Source of the DNA: Candidatus Pseudomonas phytovorans
GTDB lineage: Bacteria > Pseudomonadota > Gammaproteobacteria > Pseudomonadales > Pseudomonadaceae
DNA: 64,000 bases
Assembly (NCBI GenBank): GCA_029202525.1
Contig: CP119325.1
Coordinates: 4,562,001 to 4,626,000, forward strand
Reading direction: 5' to 3'
The notes under the pieces are model-generated. The model did not search any database. It was given only the letters and a program-made list of their open reading frames with translations, and had not been told where the DNA came from. Made by a program: the position numbers and the translations under genes. Below, piece after piece: positions 1 through 7,724 of this stretch (positions within the stretch are counted from its first letter, which is position 1; the number at the start of each line of letters is the position of its first letter).

Positions 1-285
1 AAAGCCAATGATCGCCAGCAGCAACGCGCGACGGCGATACCAGCCCTGGGTCAGGGTCACCAGCGGAATTGCCGTCATTAGCGAGCCCAGCGCATAGGCG
101 GTGACCCATTGCCCGGCCATGGCCTGGCTGATGTGCATGCCGTCGGCAATCTGGTCGAGCAAACCCGCCGGCAGGGTTTCGCTGAGGATGGCGATAAAAC
201 CGGTCATGGCCAGCGCCAGCAGCCCGCTGAAGGGCAGACGTTCGCTGCTGGCGTCCAGCAACGGAGGGGAAGATGTCTGGGACAT
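1..285 (-). CDS. MFS efflux transporter, N-terminal 95 residues only
   Basis: The gene starts at the ATG at 285 (reverse) and runs off the left edge in frame, so only the first 95 codons are visible. After a short polar N-terminus (MSQTSSPPLLDASSERLPFS) comes a first membrane helix with the sequence ALAMTGFIAILSETLPAGLL, then a second helix around AGQWVTAYALGSLMTAIPLV and a basic loop YRRRALLL. This order (ETLPAGLL, then AGQWVT.YALGSL) is typical of drug:proton antiporter-1 members of the arabinose/sugar-efflux (AraJ/SotB-like) type. It diverges from the LysR gene at 404 with 118 bp between them, which suggests that the LysR protein controls the exporter. Substrate cannot be told from this fragment. 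Confidence 0.8.
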   Translation of the reverse strand, partial: MSQTSSPPLLDASSERLPFSGLLALAMTGFIAILSETLPAGLLDQIADGMHISQAMAGQWVTAYALGSLMTAIPLVTLTQGWYRRRALLLAIIGF

Positions 286-403
286 TGCAAAAACCTTGAG
301 CAGGAAAACAAGGTGCACAGTCTGCAAGGCAAAGGTACTGCGGAAAAAGACGGTTACAATACCGCTCACCCAGGACATTCATGTCCGCAATCAGGAATGC
401 AGC

Positions 404-1300
404 ATGGACAGCCTCAGCGGCTTCGTGGTCTTCAATCGGGTGGCCGAAACCCGCAGCTTCGTCGCCGCCGGCCAGTCGCTGGGCATCAGTGCCTCGGCCG
501 TGGGCAAACGCGTGGCGCGCCTGGAAAGCCGCCTGGGTGTGCGCCTGTTCCACCGCAGCACGCGCAGCATCACCCTGACCGCCGAGGGTACGCTGTTCCT
601 TGAGCGCAGCCGGCGCATCCTGGCCGAAATCGAGGCCACCGAGCAGGAGCTGTCGCAGGCCAGCCAAACCCCGAGCGGCCGCCTGCGCGTGAGCATGCCG
701 CAAGTCACCAGGCTGGTGATGCCGGCGCTTGCCGAGTTCATGGCGCTGTACCCGCAGGTGGAGCTGGACCTGGACTTTTCCGACCGTATCGTGGATATCG
801 TCGGCGAAGGCTTTGATGTGGTGATGCGCGGCGGGCAGCCGGTGGATTCGCGGCTCAACGCCAAGTTCCTGGGGCACTTTCAGCACCGCCTGGTGGCCTC
901 GCCCGAGTACCTGCGCGAACGCAGCACGCCCCTGCACCCACGCGACCTGGCGGGGCATACCTGCCTGCATTACCGCTTCCCCAGCAATGGCAAGCTGGAA
1001 ACCTGGCCGCTGCGCCAGGAGCACCCCGAACACGCCTACGACATTCCCATCTCGATGGTGTGCAACCACGTCGAGACACGCGTCTGCTTTGCCTTGAACA
1101 ACCGTGGCATCACCTGCCTGCCGGACTTCAATGTGCGTCCCGAATTGGGCAACGGCTCTCTGGTCAGCGTACTCGACACCTTCATGGAGCAGCGAGGCAG
1201 TTTCTATCTGCTGTGGCCGTCCGGGCGGCATATGCCACCGAAGCTGCGGGTGTTCATCGATTTCATGCTTGAGCGGGTATTCAACCGTACAGGTAGTTGA
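404..1300 (+). CDS. LysR-family transcriptional regulator
   Basis: A 298-residue LysR-type regulator. Residues 1-60 form the winged helix-turn-helix (FNRVAETRSFVAAGQSLGIS, then SAVGKRVARLE and LFHRSTRSITLT), and the rest is the periplasmic-binding-protein-like effector domain (SGRLRVSMP onward). The ATG at 404 is chosen because it gives the usual LysR N-terminus, MDSLSGFVVF; the frame is open further upstream, but that extension looks like non-coding sequence. It is transcribed divergently from the MFS gene at 1-285, the classic LysR/target arrangement. Its last 20 bp overlap the convergent LysR gene that ends at 1281. The VGKRVARLE helix and the RLRVSMPQ start of the effector domain resemble the large CrgA/AaeR-like subgroup. 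The ligand is unknown. Confidence 0.88.
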   Translation: MDSLSGFVVFNRVAETRSFVAAGQSLGISASAVGKRVARLESRLGVRLFHRSTRSITLTAEGTLFLERSRRILAEIEATEQELSQASQTPSGRLRVSMPQVTRLVMPALAEFMALYPQVELDLDFSDRIVDIVGEGFDVVMRGGQPVDSRLNAKFLGHFQHRLVASPEYLRERSTPLHPRDLAGHTCLHYRFPSNGKLETWPLRQEHPEHAYDIPISMVCNHVETRVCFALNNRGITCLPDFNVRPELGNGSLVSVLDTFMEQRGSFYLLWPSGRHMPPKLRVFIDFMLERVFNRTGS

Positions 1301-2201
1301 TGTCCTTGTAGGCCAGCGGTGGCACCTGGCCCTGCAGGAAGTCGCGCAGCTTGTGCATCTGTCGCGCTTTGGGGCTGGCCTTGAGCCAGGTCATGTAGTA
1401 ACCGTCACCGGTGGCCACTGCATGCTTGAACGGCGTGGTCAGGCGCCCCGCCTGCAGATCGGCACTGGCCAGCACCAGGTCAACCACCGAAATACCCAGG
1501 CCTTGCTGGGCTGCCGAAATGCCCTGGTCGAGGGTATCGAACACTTGCCCCTGGTCGATGCTGATTTCCAATGCGTCCATCCGCGCCAGCCAGCGCCGCC
1601 AGTCTCGCCTGTCGGGTGACGGGTGCAGGAACTCGCAGTGGGCCAGGTCGGCCAGGGCCGGTTGAGCCTGGGGCATGTAATCCGGGTGACACACCGGGAT
1701 CAGCCATTCATCGAACAGCTTGAAACTCTCGATATCGGCGGGGAAACGCCCGCTGGCCAATAGAATGGCGCAGTCGTAGGGCTCGGAATAGAAGTCCACG
1801 CTGTCGATGTCCATCCACACGCTGGACAGCTGCACACTGCAGTTGTCCTCGGCTTTCTTGAACGCATCCAGTGCCCGCAACAACCAGCGCACGGTAAGCG
1901 TGGACGGCGCCTTCAGGCGCAGGCCGTAGCGATCCTGGCGCAGCAATGCGCAAGCATTTTCGATGATCTTGAAGCCAACTTTCAGCTCTTGCGCCAGCAG
2001 GCGCCCGTGCTCGGTCAGGCTCAGTTTCGGACCACGCCGTTCGAACAGGTCGCAGCCAAACAGGGCTTCCAGGGTCTTGATGTGATGGCTAACCGCCCCC
2101 TGGGTCAGGGCCAGCTCTTCTGCCGCACGGGTAAAAGAGCCATAGCGAGAGGCCACCTCGAAGGCACGCAGGGCGTGCAAGGCCTGAATCCGTTCCGACA
2201 T
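1281..2201 (-). CDS. LysR-family regulator, GcvA-like
   Basis: A 306-residue LysR-type protein starting MSERIQALHALRAFEVASRY. The N-terminal helix-turn-helix contains AAEELALTQGAVSHHIKTLE and LFERRGPKLSLTEHGR; the motif ALRAFE..A..GSFTRAAEEL..TQGAVSHHI is typical of the GcvA/AmpR branch, whose members often control an adjacent gene. It overlaps the end of the forward LysR gene by 20 bp in convergent orientation. The 159 bp between its start and the forward gene at 2361 separate the two in divergent orientation, so the YqcI/YcgG-LysE unit is a plausible target. That link is inference from gene order only. Confidence 0.87.
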   Translation of the reverse strand: MSERIQALHALRAFEVASRYGSFTRAAEELALTQGAVSHHIKTLEALFGCDLFERRGPKLSLTEHGRLLAQELKVGFKIIENACALLRQDRYGLRLKAPSTLTVRWLLRALDAFKKAEDNCSVQLSSVWMDIDSVDFYSEPYDCAILLASGRFPADIESFKLFDEWLIPVCHPDYMPQAQPALADLAHCEFLHPSPDRRDWRRWLARMDALEISIDQGQVFDTLDQGISAAQQGLGISVVDLVLASADLQAGRLTTPFKHAVATGDGYYMTWLKASPKARQMHKLRDFLQGQVPPLAYKDINYLYG

Positions 2202-2360
2202 GGCGACGTCCCGAGCATGAATAAGACTAATAGTAGGTCACAGTTCCACGCGTTTTACAACGTCGAGAGCGTCTCGGAAAATGCAGGTAAATAATAAACA
2301 TAACCAAGATCCTGCCTGCATATGACTAGAACGTTCACTTAATTAACGCCTGGGGAAATC

Positions 2361-3149
2361 ATGTTTACGGGATATGGAAATTGCTATCGCCTGGATGCGC
2401 TAGAGCAGGCCGTTGAACATGGATGCAACACGCAACACTGGACGTTCAAAACAATAGAACACTTTCGCAGTATCCTCGCCAACCCCGACTTCCCTTGCCT
2501 GTTCGGCCGCAAGGCGGTAAACGGCGAAACCTGCCACATACTCTTCGCCCGCGCCGAACAACTGGCCGATGACATCGCCCAGGGCCTGGCCGACTACGTG
2601 TGCACCGTCGCCCCGATCACACCCAAGCAGCGCATCGGCAGCCCACTGGTGGTTTTTCTCGAAACTGCCGCCGAATACACCCTGGCCGAGCAGCAGGCAC
2701 TGGCCTGGAAGGTGCTGCGTGGCGTGCATGCGCGCGACCCGCACCCATGGCCGCAGGGTATCCCGACCGACCCTGACGACAACGGCTGGTCGTTCTGCTA
2801 TGCCGGCATGCCCTTGTTCATCAACATGAACTTCCCCGGCCACCAACAGATGAAAAGCCGCAACCTGGGGCATCACATCACCTTTGTCATCAATCCACGT
2901 GCGAACTTCGACGAAGTGGCCAACGCCAACACCGAGAGCGGCAAGCGAATCCGTGAGCGCATTCGCGAGCGCGTGCACCACTACAACGACGGCGTGATGC
3001 CCGACACCCTTGGCTTTTTCGGCGATACCGACAACTACGAATGGAAGCAGTACCAACTGCAGGAGGCAGGCTCGCTCAACCCGTCACGCTGCCCGTTCCA
3101 CGCCCATGCCGCACACCCTGCGACACCCGACTTACTGATCGAGAACTGA
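2361..3149 (+). CDS. YqcI/YcgG family protein
   Basis: A 262-residue soluble protein with the features I associate with the YqcI/YcgG family: an early NPDFPCLFGRKAVN block containing the family's FPC motif, then the block GWSFCYAGMPLFINMNFPGH and the tail FGDTDNYEWKQYQL. The biochemical function of the family is not established, although bacterial members are widespread and often sit in small biosynthetic or stress clusters. The stop at 3147-3149 is followed two bases later by the GTG of a LysE exporter, so the two are almost certainly co-transcribed. There is no signal peptide and no membrane segment, which points to a cytoplasmic protein. A promoter is expected in the AT-rich stretch at 2220-2340, but I cannot assign boxes with confidence. 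Confidence 0.8.
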   Translation: MFTGYGNCYRLDALEQAVEHGCNTQHWTFKTIEHFRSILANPDFPCLFGRKAVNGETCHILFARAEQLADDIAQGLADYVCTVAPITPKQRIGSPLVVFLETAAEYTLAEQQALAWKVLRGVHARDPHPWPQGIPTDPDDNGWSFCYAGMPLFINMNFPGHQQMKSRNLGHHITFVINPRANFDEVANANTESGKRIRERIRERVHHYNDGVMPDTLGFFGDTDNYEWKQYQLQEAGSLNPSRCPFHAHAAHPATPDLLIEN

Positions 3150-3151
3150 CC

Positions 3152-3778
3152 GTGAATACCGCACTCACCGCCACCTATGCCCTCACCGTCCTGCTGCTCA
3201 TCGCCACCCCCGGCCCGGTGGTGGCGTTGATCGTCAACACTGCGGCTGCCTCCGGCTCGCGCAAGGCCATGTTCACCGCCGTTGGCACCAACTGGGCCTC
3301 GCTGGTGCTGATCGGCGCAGCCGCCTGGATCATCCTCACCAGCGCCGCCATCGACAAGGCATGGCTCAGCACCATGAGCCTGCTGGGCTGCCTGTTCATC
3401 GGCTACATCGCCGTGGGCACGCTAAGGGACGCCCTGCAGGCGCCGACCCCGGAAGCGGCGAGCGAGGCGCCCAAGGCCGCGCGTGGCGGGCTGCTGCAAG
3501 GCTTCATGGTGGGTATTTCCAACCCCAAGGACATCATTTTCTTCATCGCTTTCTTCCCGCAGTTCATTCAGATCACCGAGTCGTTCGGTAAAAGCATGGT
3601 GGTGCTGTCGCTGCTGTGGGTGGCCATCGATTTCGCCGTGCTCAGCCTGTACATCTTCGCCATCGGCAAGATCGCCTCGCAGCGCAGCAACCGCGTGATC
3701 AGCCTGGCTTCGGGCGTCGCCCTGCTGCTGATCGCCGCCGGCGGCCTGCTGTACAACCTCAACGAACTGGCGGCCTGA
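3152..3778 (+). CDS. LysE-family amino acid / metabolite exporter
   Basis: A 208-residue membrane protein starting at GTG 3152, two bases after the YqcI/YcgG stop. The first helix carries the LysE/RhtB signature LLLIATPGPVVALIVNTAAA, followed by repeated hydrophobic helices (WASLVLIGAAAWIIL, LLGCLFIGYIAVGTLRDAL), the conserved GFMVGISNPKDIIFFIAFFPQF block and two C-terminal helices. Length and topology match the family, which exports amino acids and related small molecules from the inner membrane. The tight spacing suggests that it exports a compound linked to the upstream enzyme or to the SGNH-like protein downstream. The particular substrate cannot be read from the sequence. Confidence 0.9.
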   Translation: MNTALTATYALTVLLLIATPGPVVALIVNTAAASGSRKAMFTAVGTNWASLVLIGAAAWIILTSAAIDKAWLSTMSLLGCLFIGYIAVGTLRDALQAPTPEAASEAPKAARGGLLQGFMVGISNPKDIIFFIAFFPQFIQITESFGKSMVVLSLLWVAIDFAVLSLYIFAIGKIASQRSNRVISLASGVALLLIAAGGLLYNLNELAA

Positions 3779-3817
3779 ACCTGATGCGCAGTACCCGTTG
3801 CAACAGAAGGAAAGACC

Positions 3818-4900
3818 ATGACAGCAACTGATACGAGCCCGTCTCCTTCGCCGTTGCAACAGGACTACCAGCGCTTTCTGCTGCTGGGCAGCCGCCGTGC
3901 GCCGCACACTGTGCACGTACATGAAACCGGCTACCGTTCCGGCACAATCAACACCGATGCCCTTGGCCTGCGCTACAGCCATTGCGCCGGCAAGCGCTTC
4001 TCGGCAGCCGAACGCGGCGGCGCTTCACGTATCAACCTGCTGGTCGGCGGCTCGACGGCCCTGGGTATCGGCGCCAGCTCCGACGAACACACGGTGGCCT
4101 CGCACCTGTCGACGCTCACGGGGGAAGTCTGGCTGAGCCTGGCCGGTTGCGGACTCAATGCCAGCCATGAACTGCTGATGTTCCTGACTCACCAACACCG
4201 CCTTGGCCAACTCGGCCACGTGGTGGTGCTCAGCGGCCTCAACAGCCTGGCCCACGAAGCCCTGAGCGAAATCCTCGCCAGCCCCAACGACCCGCAGCAC
4301 GCCAAGGCCTACCAGGCTTTTCTCAGCAGCTTCAGCGAAGGTATGCAACCTGCCGCACCACCCCGCCGGCCATCACTGTGGCAGCGCATCAGCCAGGCCC
4401 TGACCACGCCTGCGGTCGAACCCCCGGCCATCTGGCCACTGTCGCCGCCGGAAAAGCGCCTGGCTCGCGCTGCCGACAGCATTGGCCGGACCTTGCGTCA
4501 GTGGGACCGCCTGCTGGCAGACAGCCACGCCACCCTCACCTTCATCCTGCAGCCGTTGCTGCCTTGGTGCCGGGACACCCTGCCGGCTGGCGAGCGGGCC
4601 ATGCTGGCCGCACTGGAGCAACAACCGGCCAACTTCGACCGGCTGCTGGACGGCGCATTCGACAGCCAGTTGCACTCGGCCTTTTTCCGCCGCATCAAAA
4701 GCCAGGCCGACCCGGTGCCCTGCTATGACATGAACGGCATGCTCAGCAGCTCGCCGGTGTTCGGTGCCGATCTGTTCGTCGACCGCCTGCACCTGAACGA
4801 CCTGGGTAACAACGCGTTGGCCAAAGTGATTACCGCCAAGCTTGGCCTGGCCCAGGAAAAACACGCTCAACGCAAGGTCACGCCGATCAAGCTCGTCTGA
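3818..4900 (+). CDS. SGNH/GDSL hydrolase-like protein
   Basis: A 360-residue protein with an AGAAGGAAAG ribosome binding site before the ATG. It has SGNH-hydrolase landmarks: a strand ending in GGST (residues 77-80, with Ser79 as candidate nucleophile), the block VVVLSGLNSL (GxN of block III), and a C-terminal DRLH (Asp322 and His325, the DxxH pair). The central part is proline-rich and variable. No signal peptide is seen, so it may act in the cytoplasm. I half remember close Pseudomonas homologues being labelled 'inducer of phenazine', but I cannot confirm that here. It lies 39 bp after the LysE exporter and could belong to the same transcript. Function: probable esterase or acyl hydrolase, substrate unknown. 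Confidence 0.65.
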   Translation: MTATDTSPSPSPLQQDYQRFLLLGSRRAPHTVHVHETGYRSGTINTDALGLRYSHCAGKRFSAAERGGASRINLLVGGSTALGIGASSDEHTVASHLSTLTGEVWLSLAGCGLNASHELLMFLTHQHRLGQLGHVVVLSGLNSLAHEALSEILASPNDPQHAKAYQAFLSSFSEGMQPAAPPRRPSLWQRISQALTTPAVEPPAIWPLSPPEKRLARAADSIGRTLRQWDRLLADSHATLTFILQPLLPWCRDTLPAGERAMLAALEQQPANFDRLLDGAFDSQLHSAFFRRIKSQADPVPCYDMNGMLSSSPVFGADLFVDRLHLNDLGNNALAKVITAKLGLAQEKHAQRKVTPIKLV

Positions 4901-5038
4901 CAGTTGCCGAGTGGTCTTTCGGCCACACCCCTTGGGTGGCTAGAATAGGCGGTCGTTCCGATTTTCCCGAGGCGTACGCTTGACCGCCATTGACATCGAA
5001 GCCGTCCATCTTTGCCTGAGCGCCCACGGGGCTTGCCT

Positions 5039-5734
5039 GTGAGCCGCATACGACGCCTGCCCCCGCTGTTGGTCGCCCTGATGCCGCTGGCTGCGCACGC
5101 GCTGGAAGTGCGCATCGACCCTCATGCCGACCTGCTCTACCGCCAGGCCTTGCCGCTGCTGGAGCAGGCCGATAACCAGGGCGACGATACCAGCACCCTG
5201 CGCACCGCCGCGGGCGGCGACCCCGAGCTTAGCCGCCAGGGCCAGGCCATGGCGCACACCCTGCCGACAGCGGTTGCCCTGCTGAAAAAGTCGGTAGAGC
5301 TGGGCCACCCGGTGGCGCAGTACCGCCTGGCGCTGTACTACATGACTTACCTGCCTGCCGCTCAAATTGCGGATGCCGCCTGCCCGTTGCTCGAAGCCAG
5401 CCTCAAACAGGGCTTTGCCGCACCCGCTCCGGCGATCTCCACCTGGTGCCGGCCCTACAACGCCAGCAGCGAGTACCGTGCTGCGCTGGAGGCCATTCCC
5501 AGCATGGCCACCGTCTATGCCCCCTACTACCCGCAACCGACCACCCGCCTGGCCTGCAGCCGCAGCCGGCCACAAGGCCTGGAAATGCTGTGGGGGCGCC
5601 AGCGCGACTACCAGGCCGAAGTGTACCGCCTGCTCGGCGACCTGGACCCACCGCACCGGCTGAGCCTTTTGCAGAAAGCCGTGGACATCAACGGCTGCGT
5701 GACGGCGCAGCAGCATTTGACCAGTCGCCCGTAA
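5039..5734 (+). CDS. Periplasmic Sel1-like repeat protein
   Basis: With the GTG start at 5039 the protein has 231 residues and a clean Sec signal (SRIRRLPPLLVALMPLAAHA, cleavage before LEVRID). A GGGG tract at 5028-5031 serves as a weak ribosome binding site; a TTG at 5012 is in frame but would spoil the signal peptide. The mature part holds helical repeat segments of Sel1/TPR type, clearest in LLKKSVELGHPVAQYRLALYY, and several cysteines (ADAACPLLE, STWCRPYN, LACSRS, INGCVT) that could form disulfides in the periplasm. Sel1-like proteins usually act as scaffolds or regulators of envelope processes. It sits alone between the SGNH-like gene and azlC; its partner is unknown. Confidence 0.65.
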   Translation: MSRIRRLPPLLVALMPLAAHALEVRIDPHADLLYRQALPLLEQADNQGDDTSTLRTAAGGDPELSRQGQAMAHTLPTAVALLKKSVELGHPVAQYRLALYYMTYLPAAQIADAACPLLEASLKQGFAAPAPAISTWCRPYNASSEYRAALEAIPSMATVYAPYYPQPTTRLACSRSRPQGLEMLWGRQRDYQAEVYRLLGDLDPPHRLSLLQKAVDINGCVTAQQHLTSRP

Positions 5735-5821
5735 CCATCGCCCAAGCACAGCAAGATCGTTCAAGCCATCCCCTGCCCCGTCTGGCATGCTGATCTGCCT
5801 CGTACACGCATTGCAGCCATC

Positions 5822-6514
5822 ATGCCCCACATCGCTCGCCAAGCCTTCCTCCACGGCGCCATCGCCATCATGCCGTTGTCCCTGGCCGTCGCGCCCTGGG
5901 GCCTGCTGGCCGGCTCCATGGCCATCGAAGCAAACCTCAGCGCCTGGGAGGGGCAAGGCCTATCGGCCATCGTCTTCGCCGGTGCCGCGCAACTGGTCGC
6001 CATTGGCATGCTCAAGGGCGGCGCCAACCTGGCGTCTATCCTGCTCACCACCCTGCTGCTGACCTCGCAGCACCTGCTGTATGGCCTGTCGATGCGCCCG
6101 GTCCTGTCCAGCCAGCCGCTGCGCTGGCGCCTGGGCCTGGGCTTCCTGCTCACCGACGAGTTCTTTGCCTTGACCAGCCACTACGACCAACAGCAATTCA
6201 ACCGCTGGTACGCTTTGGGGGTGGGCCTGACGTTCTACGTCGCCTGGAACCTGTTCACCCTGGCCGGCATCCTGCTGGGCCAGAACATTCCCCACCTGGA
6301 CCAGTTCGGCCTGGACTTTTCCATTGTCGCCACCTTCGTCGCCCTGATCGCACCGCTGGTGCGCAACCTGCCTACCGTGGTGTGCGTGGTCGTGTCATTG
6401 TTCTGCTCGGTGTTGTTCAGCCACTGGCATTGGGAGACCGCGCTGGTGGCGGCCGGCCTGCTGGGCATGGGCGCCGGGTTCATTTGCCAGAAGTTCGCCG
6501 GAGCCCGCGCATGA
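5822..6514 (+). CDS. azlC: AzlC-family branched-chain amino acid exporter, large subunit
   Basis: A 230-residue polytopic inner-membrane protein. It starts MPHIARQAFLHGAIAIMPLS and carries the AzlC hallmark region PWGLLAGSMAIEANLSAWEG followed by FAGAAQLVAIGML, LLTSQHLLYGLSMRP and LGFLLTDEFFALTS. AzlC proteins form a two-subunit exporter with a small AzlD partner; the Bacillus subtilis pair confers 4-azaleucine resistance and exports branched-chain amino acids. The next gene overlaps its stop (ATGA at 6511-6514), which indicates translational coupling of the two subunits. The downstream AraC-family gene is coupled in the same way, so this is a three-gene unit in which the regulator is made with the transporter. 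Confidence 0.9.
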   Translation: MPHIARQAFLHGAIAIMPLSLAVAPWGLLAGSMAIEANLSAWEGQGLSAIVFAGAAQLVAIGMLKGGANLASILLTTLLLTSQHLLYGLSMRPVLSSQPLRWRLGLGFLLTDEFFALTSHYDQQQFNRWYALGVGLTFYVAWNLFTLAGILLGQNIPHLDQFGLDFSIVATFVALIAPLVRNLPTVVCVVVSLFCSVLFSHWHWETALVAAGLLGMGAGFICQKFAGARA

Positions 6515-6825
6515 CCTGGATCCTGATTTTCGCCATGGGCGCCATCGTGTTCCTCAACCGCTATGCGTTCCTGGAGCCACGGCTGCCTTTGCGCCTGAGC
6601 TCCAATGCCCGGCAGTTCCTCGGCTTCGCCGTGCCGGGCATGCTCACCGCCATCTGCGGCCCGATCATTTTCATGCCCGAGCACCAGCTCAACCTGAGCC
6701 TGCTCAACCCCTACCTGCTGGGTTCATTGGTGGCCATCGCCCTGGTGCTGTTGACCCGCAGCGTGTTGCTGAGCATGCTGGTGAGCATGTTGATCTTCTT
6801 CATCCTGCGCAGCTGGCTGGCATGA
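6511..6825 (+). CDS. azlD: AzlD-family small transporter subunit
   Basis: A 104-residue membrane protein with about four hydrophobic helices: ILIFAMGAIVFLNRYAFLE, then the conserved FLGFAVPGMLTAICGPIIF, NPYLLGSLVAIALVLLTRSV and a last helix ending FFILRSWLA. Size and pattern match AzlD, the obligate partner of AzlC. The start codon lies inside the azlC stop (ATGA) and its own stop overlaps the start of the AraC gene in the same way (6822-6825), so all three proteins should be made in a coupled fashion. Together AzlC and AzlD would export branched-chain or similar amino acids. Confidence 0.88.
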   Translation: MTWILIFAMGAIVFLNRYAFLEPRLPLRLSSNARQFLGFAVPGMLTAICGPIIFMPEHQLNLSLLNPYLLGSLVAIALVLLTRSVLLSMLVSMLIFFILRSWLA

Positions 6826-7724
6826 CCACGCCCCTGCGCGAGCAGACACACCTCTGGCAGGCGCCCGCCTTGGGCGACGTCGAGATGCTGCACGCGCGCT
6901 ATTTCCAGCAGCGTTTCGCCCCGCATGTGCACGAAGGCTATGTGTTCACCGTGATCGAGTCCGGCGCACAACGTTTTTGGCACCGCGGCAGCGAGCACCT
7001 GGCGCCGGTCGGCAGTATGGTGCTGATCAACCCTGACGAACTGCACACCGGCGCCACAGCCCACGAAGCGGGCTGGCGCTACCGCGGCTTCTACCCCGAG
7101 CATGAGCGCGTCACCGGCGTGCTTGAAGAGCTTGAACTGGGCCGCCACGGCATGCCCAGTTTCAAAGACAGCGTGATCCACGACCCGGCCCTGGCCATCG
7201 CCTTCAGCCAGCTGCATCAGCTGTCCGAAACCGGTGCCAGCGCCCTGCAGCAACAGACTGCCTGGCGCCAGGCGGTGCTGGCCCTGGTGCAACGGCACGG
7301 CCAATGCGCCGAGCCCTCGGCCCCCGGCCACGAACCACTGGCCGTGGCCCGCGCCCGCGAACTGCTGGAAAGCCAGCTGGCCGACCCGCCCTCGCTCGAA
7401 GCGCTGGCGGCGGCAGTCAACCTGTCGCCATTCCACTTCGCCCGGGTGTTTCGCCAAGCCACCGGGCTGCCACCACATGCCTGGCTGAAGCAACGGCGCC
7501 TGGCCCGCGCCCGGGAAATGCTCAAGACCGGCCTGGTCGCTTCGGAGGTGGCGTTCGACCTCGGTTTTTCCGACCAGAGTCATTTGAGCCGACAGTTCAA
7601 GCAAGCCTACGGGGTGACGCCGGGGGCGTATCGGCAGGCATGCATCAGCTCAAGCGTGACTACCCGGTTGCTCACAATGCCAACTCCAGTTGCAAGGGAT
7701 CCTGCAGGTTCCGTCGAATCCTGA
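6822..7724 (+). CDS. AraC-family regulator of azlCD (cupin-HTH)
   Basis: A 300-residue protein. Residues up to about 150 form an AraC-type cupin ligand domain (HVHEGYVFTVIESGAQRF, then LINPDELHTG), and the C-terminal part holds the two helix-turn-helix motifs (SLEALAAAVNLSPFHFARVF and ASEVAFDLGFSDQSHLSRQF, ending in YGVTPGAYR). AraC proteins next to AzlC/LysE exporters typically sense an amino acid and turn on export. Its start overlaps the azlD stop. After GAYRQ, where such proteins normally end, it has about 26 further residues with no domain character; this tail overlaps the 3' end of the convergent dinB-like gene by 53 bp, suggesting that the original end was replaced when the neighbouring cluster was inserted. 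Confidence 0.87.
   Translation: MTTPLREQTHLWQAPALGDVEMLHARYFQQRFAPHVHEGYVFTVIESGAQRFWHRGSEHLAPVGSMVLINPDELHTGATAHEAGWRYRGFYPEHERVTGVLEELELGRHGMPSFKDSVIHDPALAIAFSQLHQLSETGASALQQQTAWRQAVLALVQRHGQCAEPSAPGHEPLAVARARELLESQLADPPSLEALAAAVNLSPFHFARVFRQATGLPPHAWLKQRRLARAREMLKTGLVASEVAFDLGFSDQSHLSRQFKQAYGVTPGAYRQACISSSVTTRLLTMPTPVARDPAGSVES

Noticed and set aside
4980..5042. A 20-residue frame (TTG start) that overlaps the GTG of the Sel1-like gene as GTGA
   Set aside because: The overlap looks like a leader frame, but the start is a TTG without a ribosome binding site and the peptide has no recognisable features; chance is the simpler explanation.
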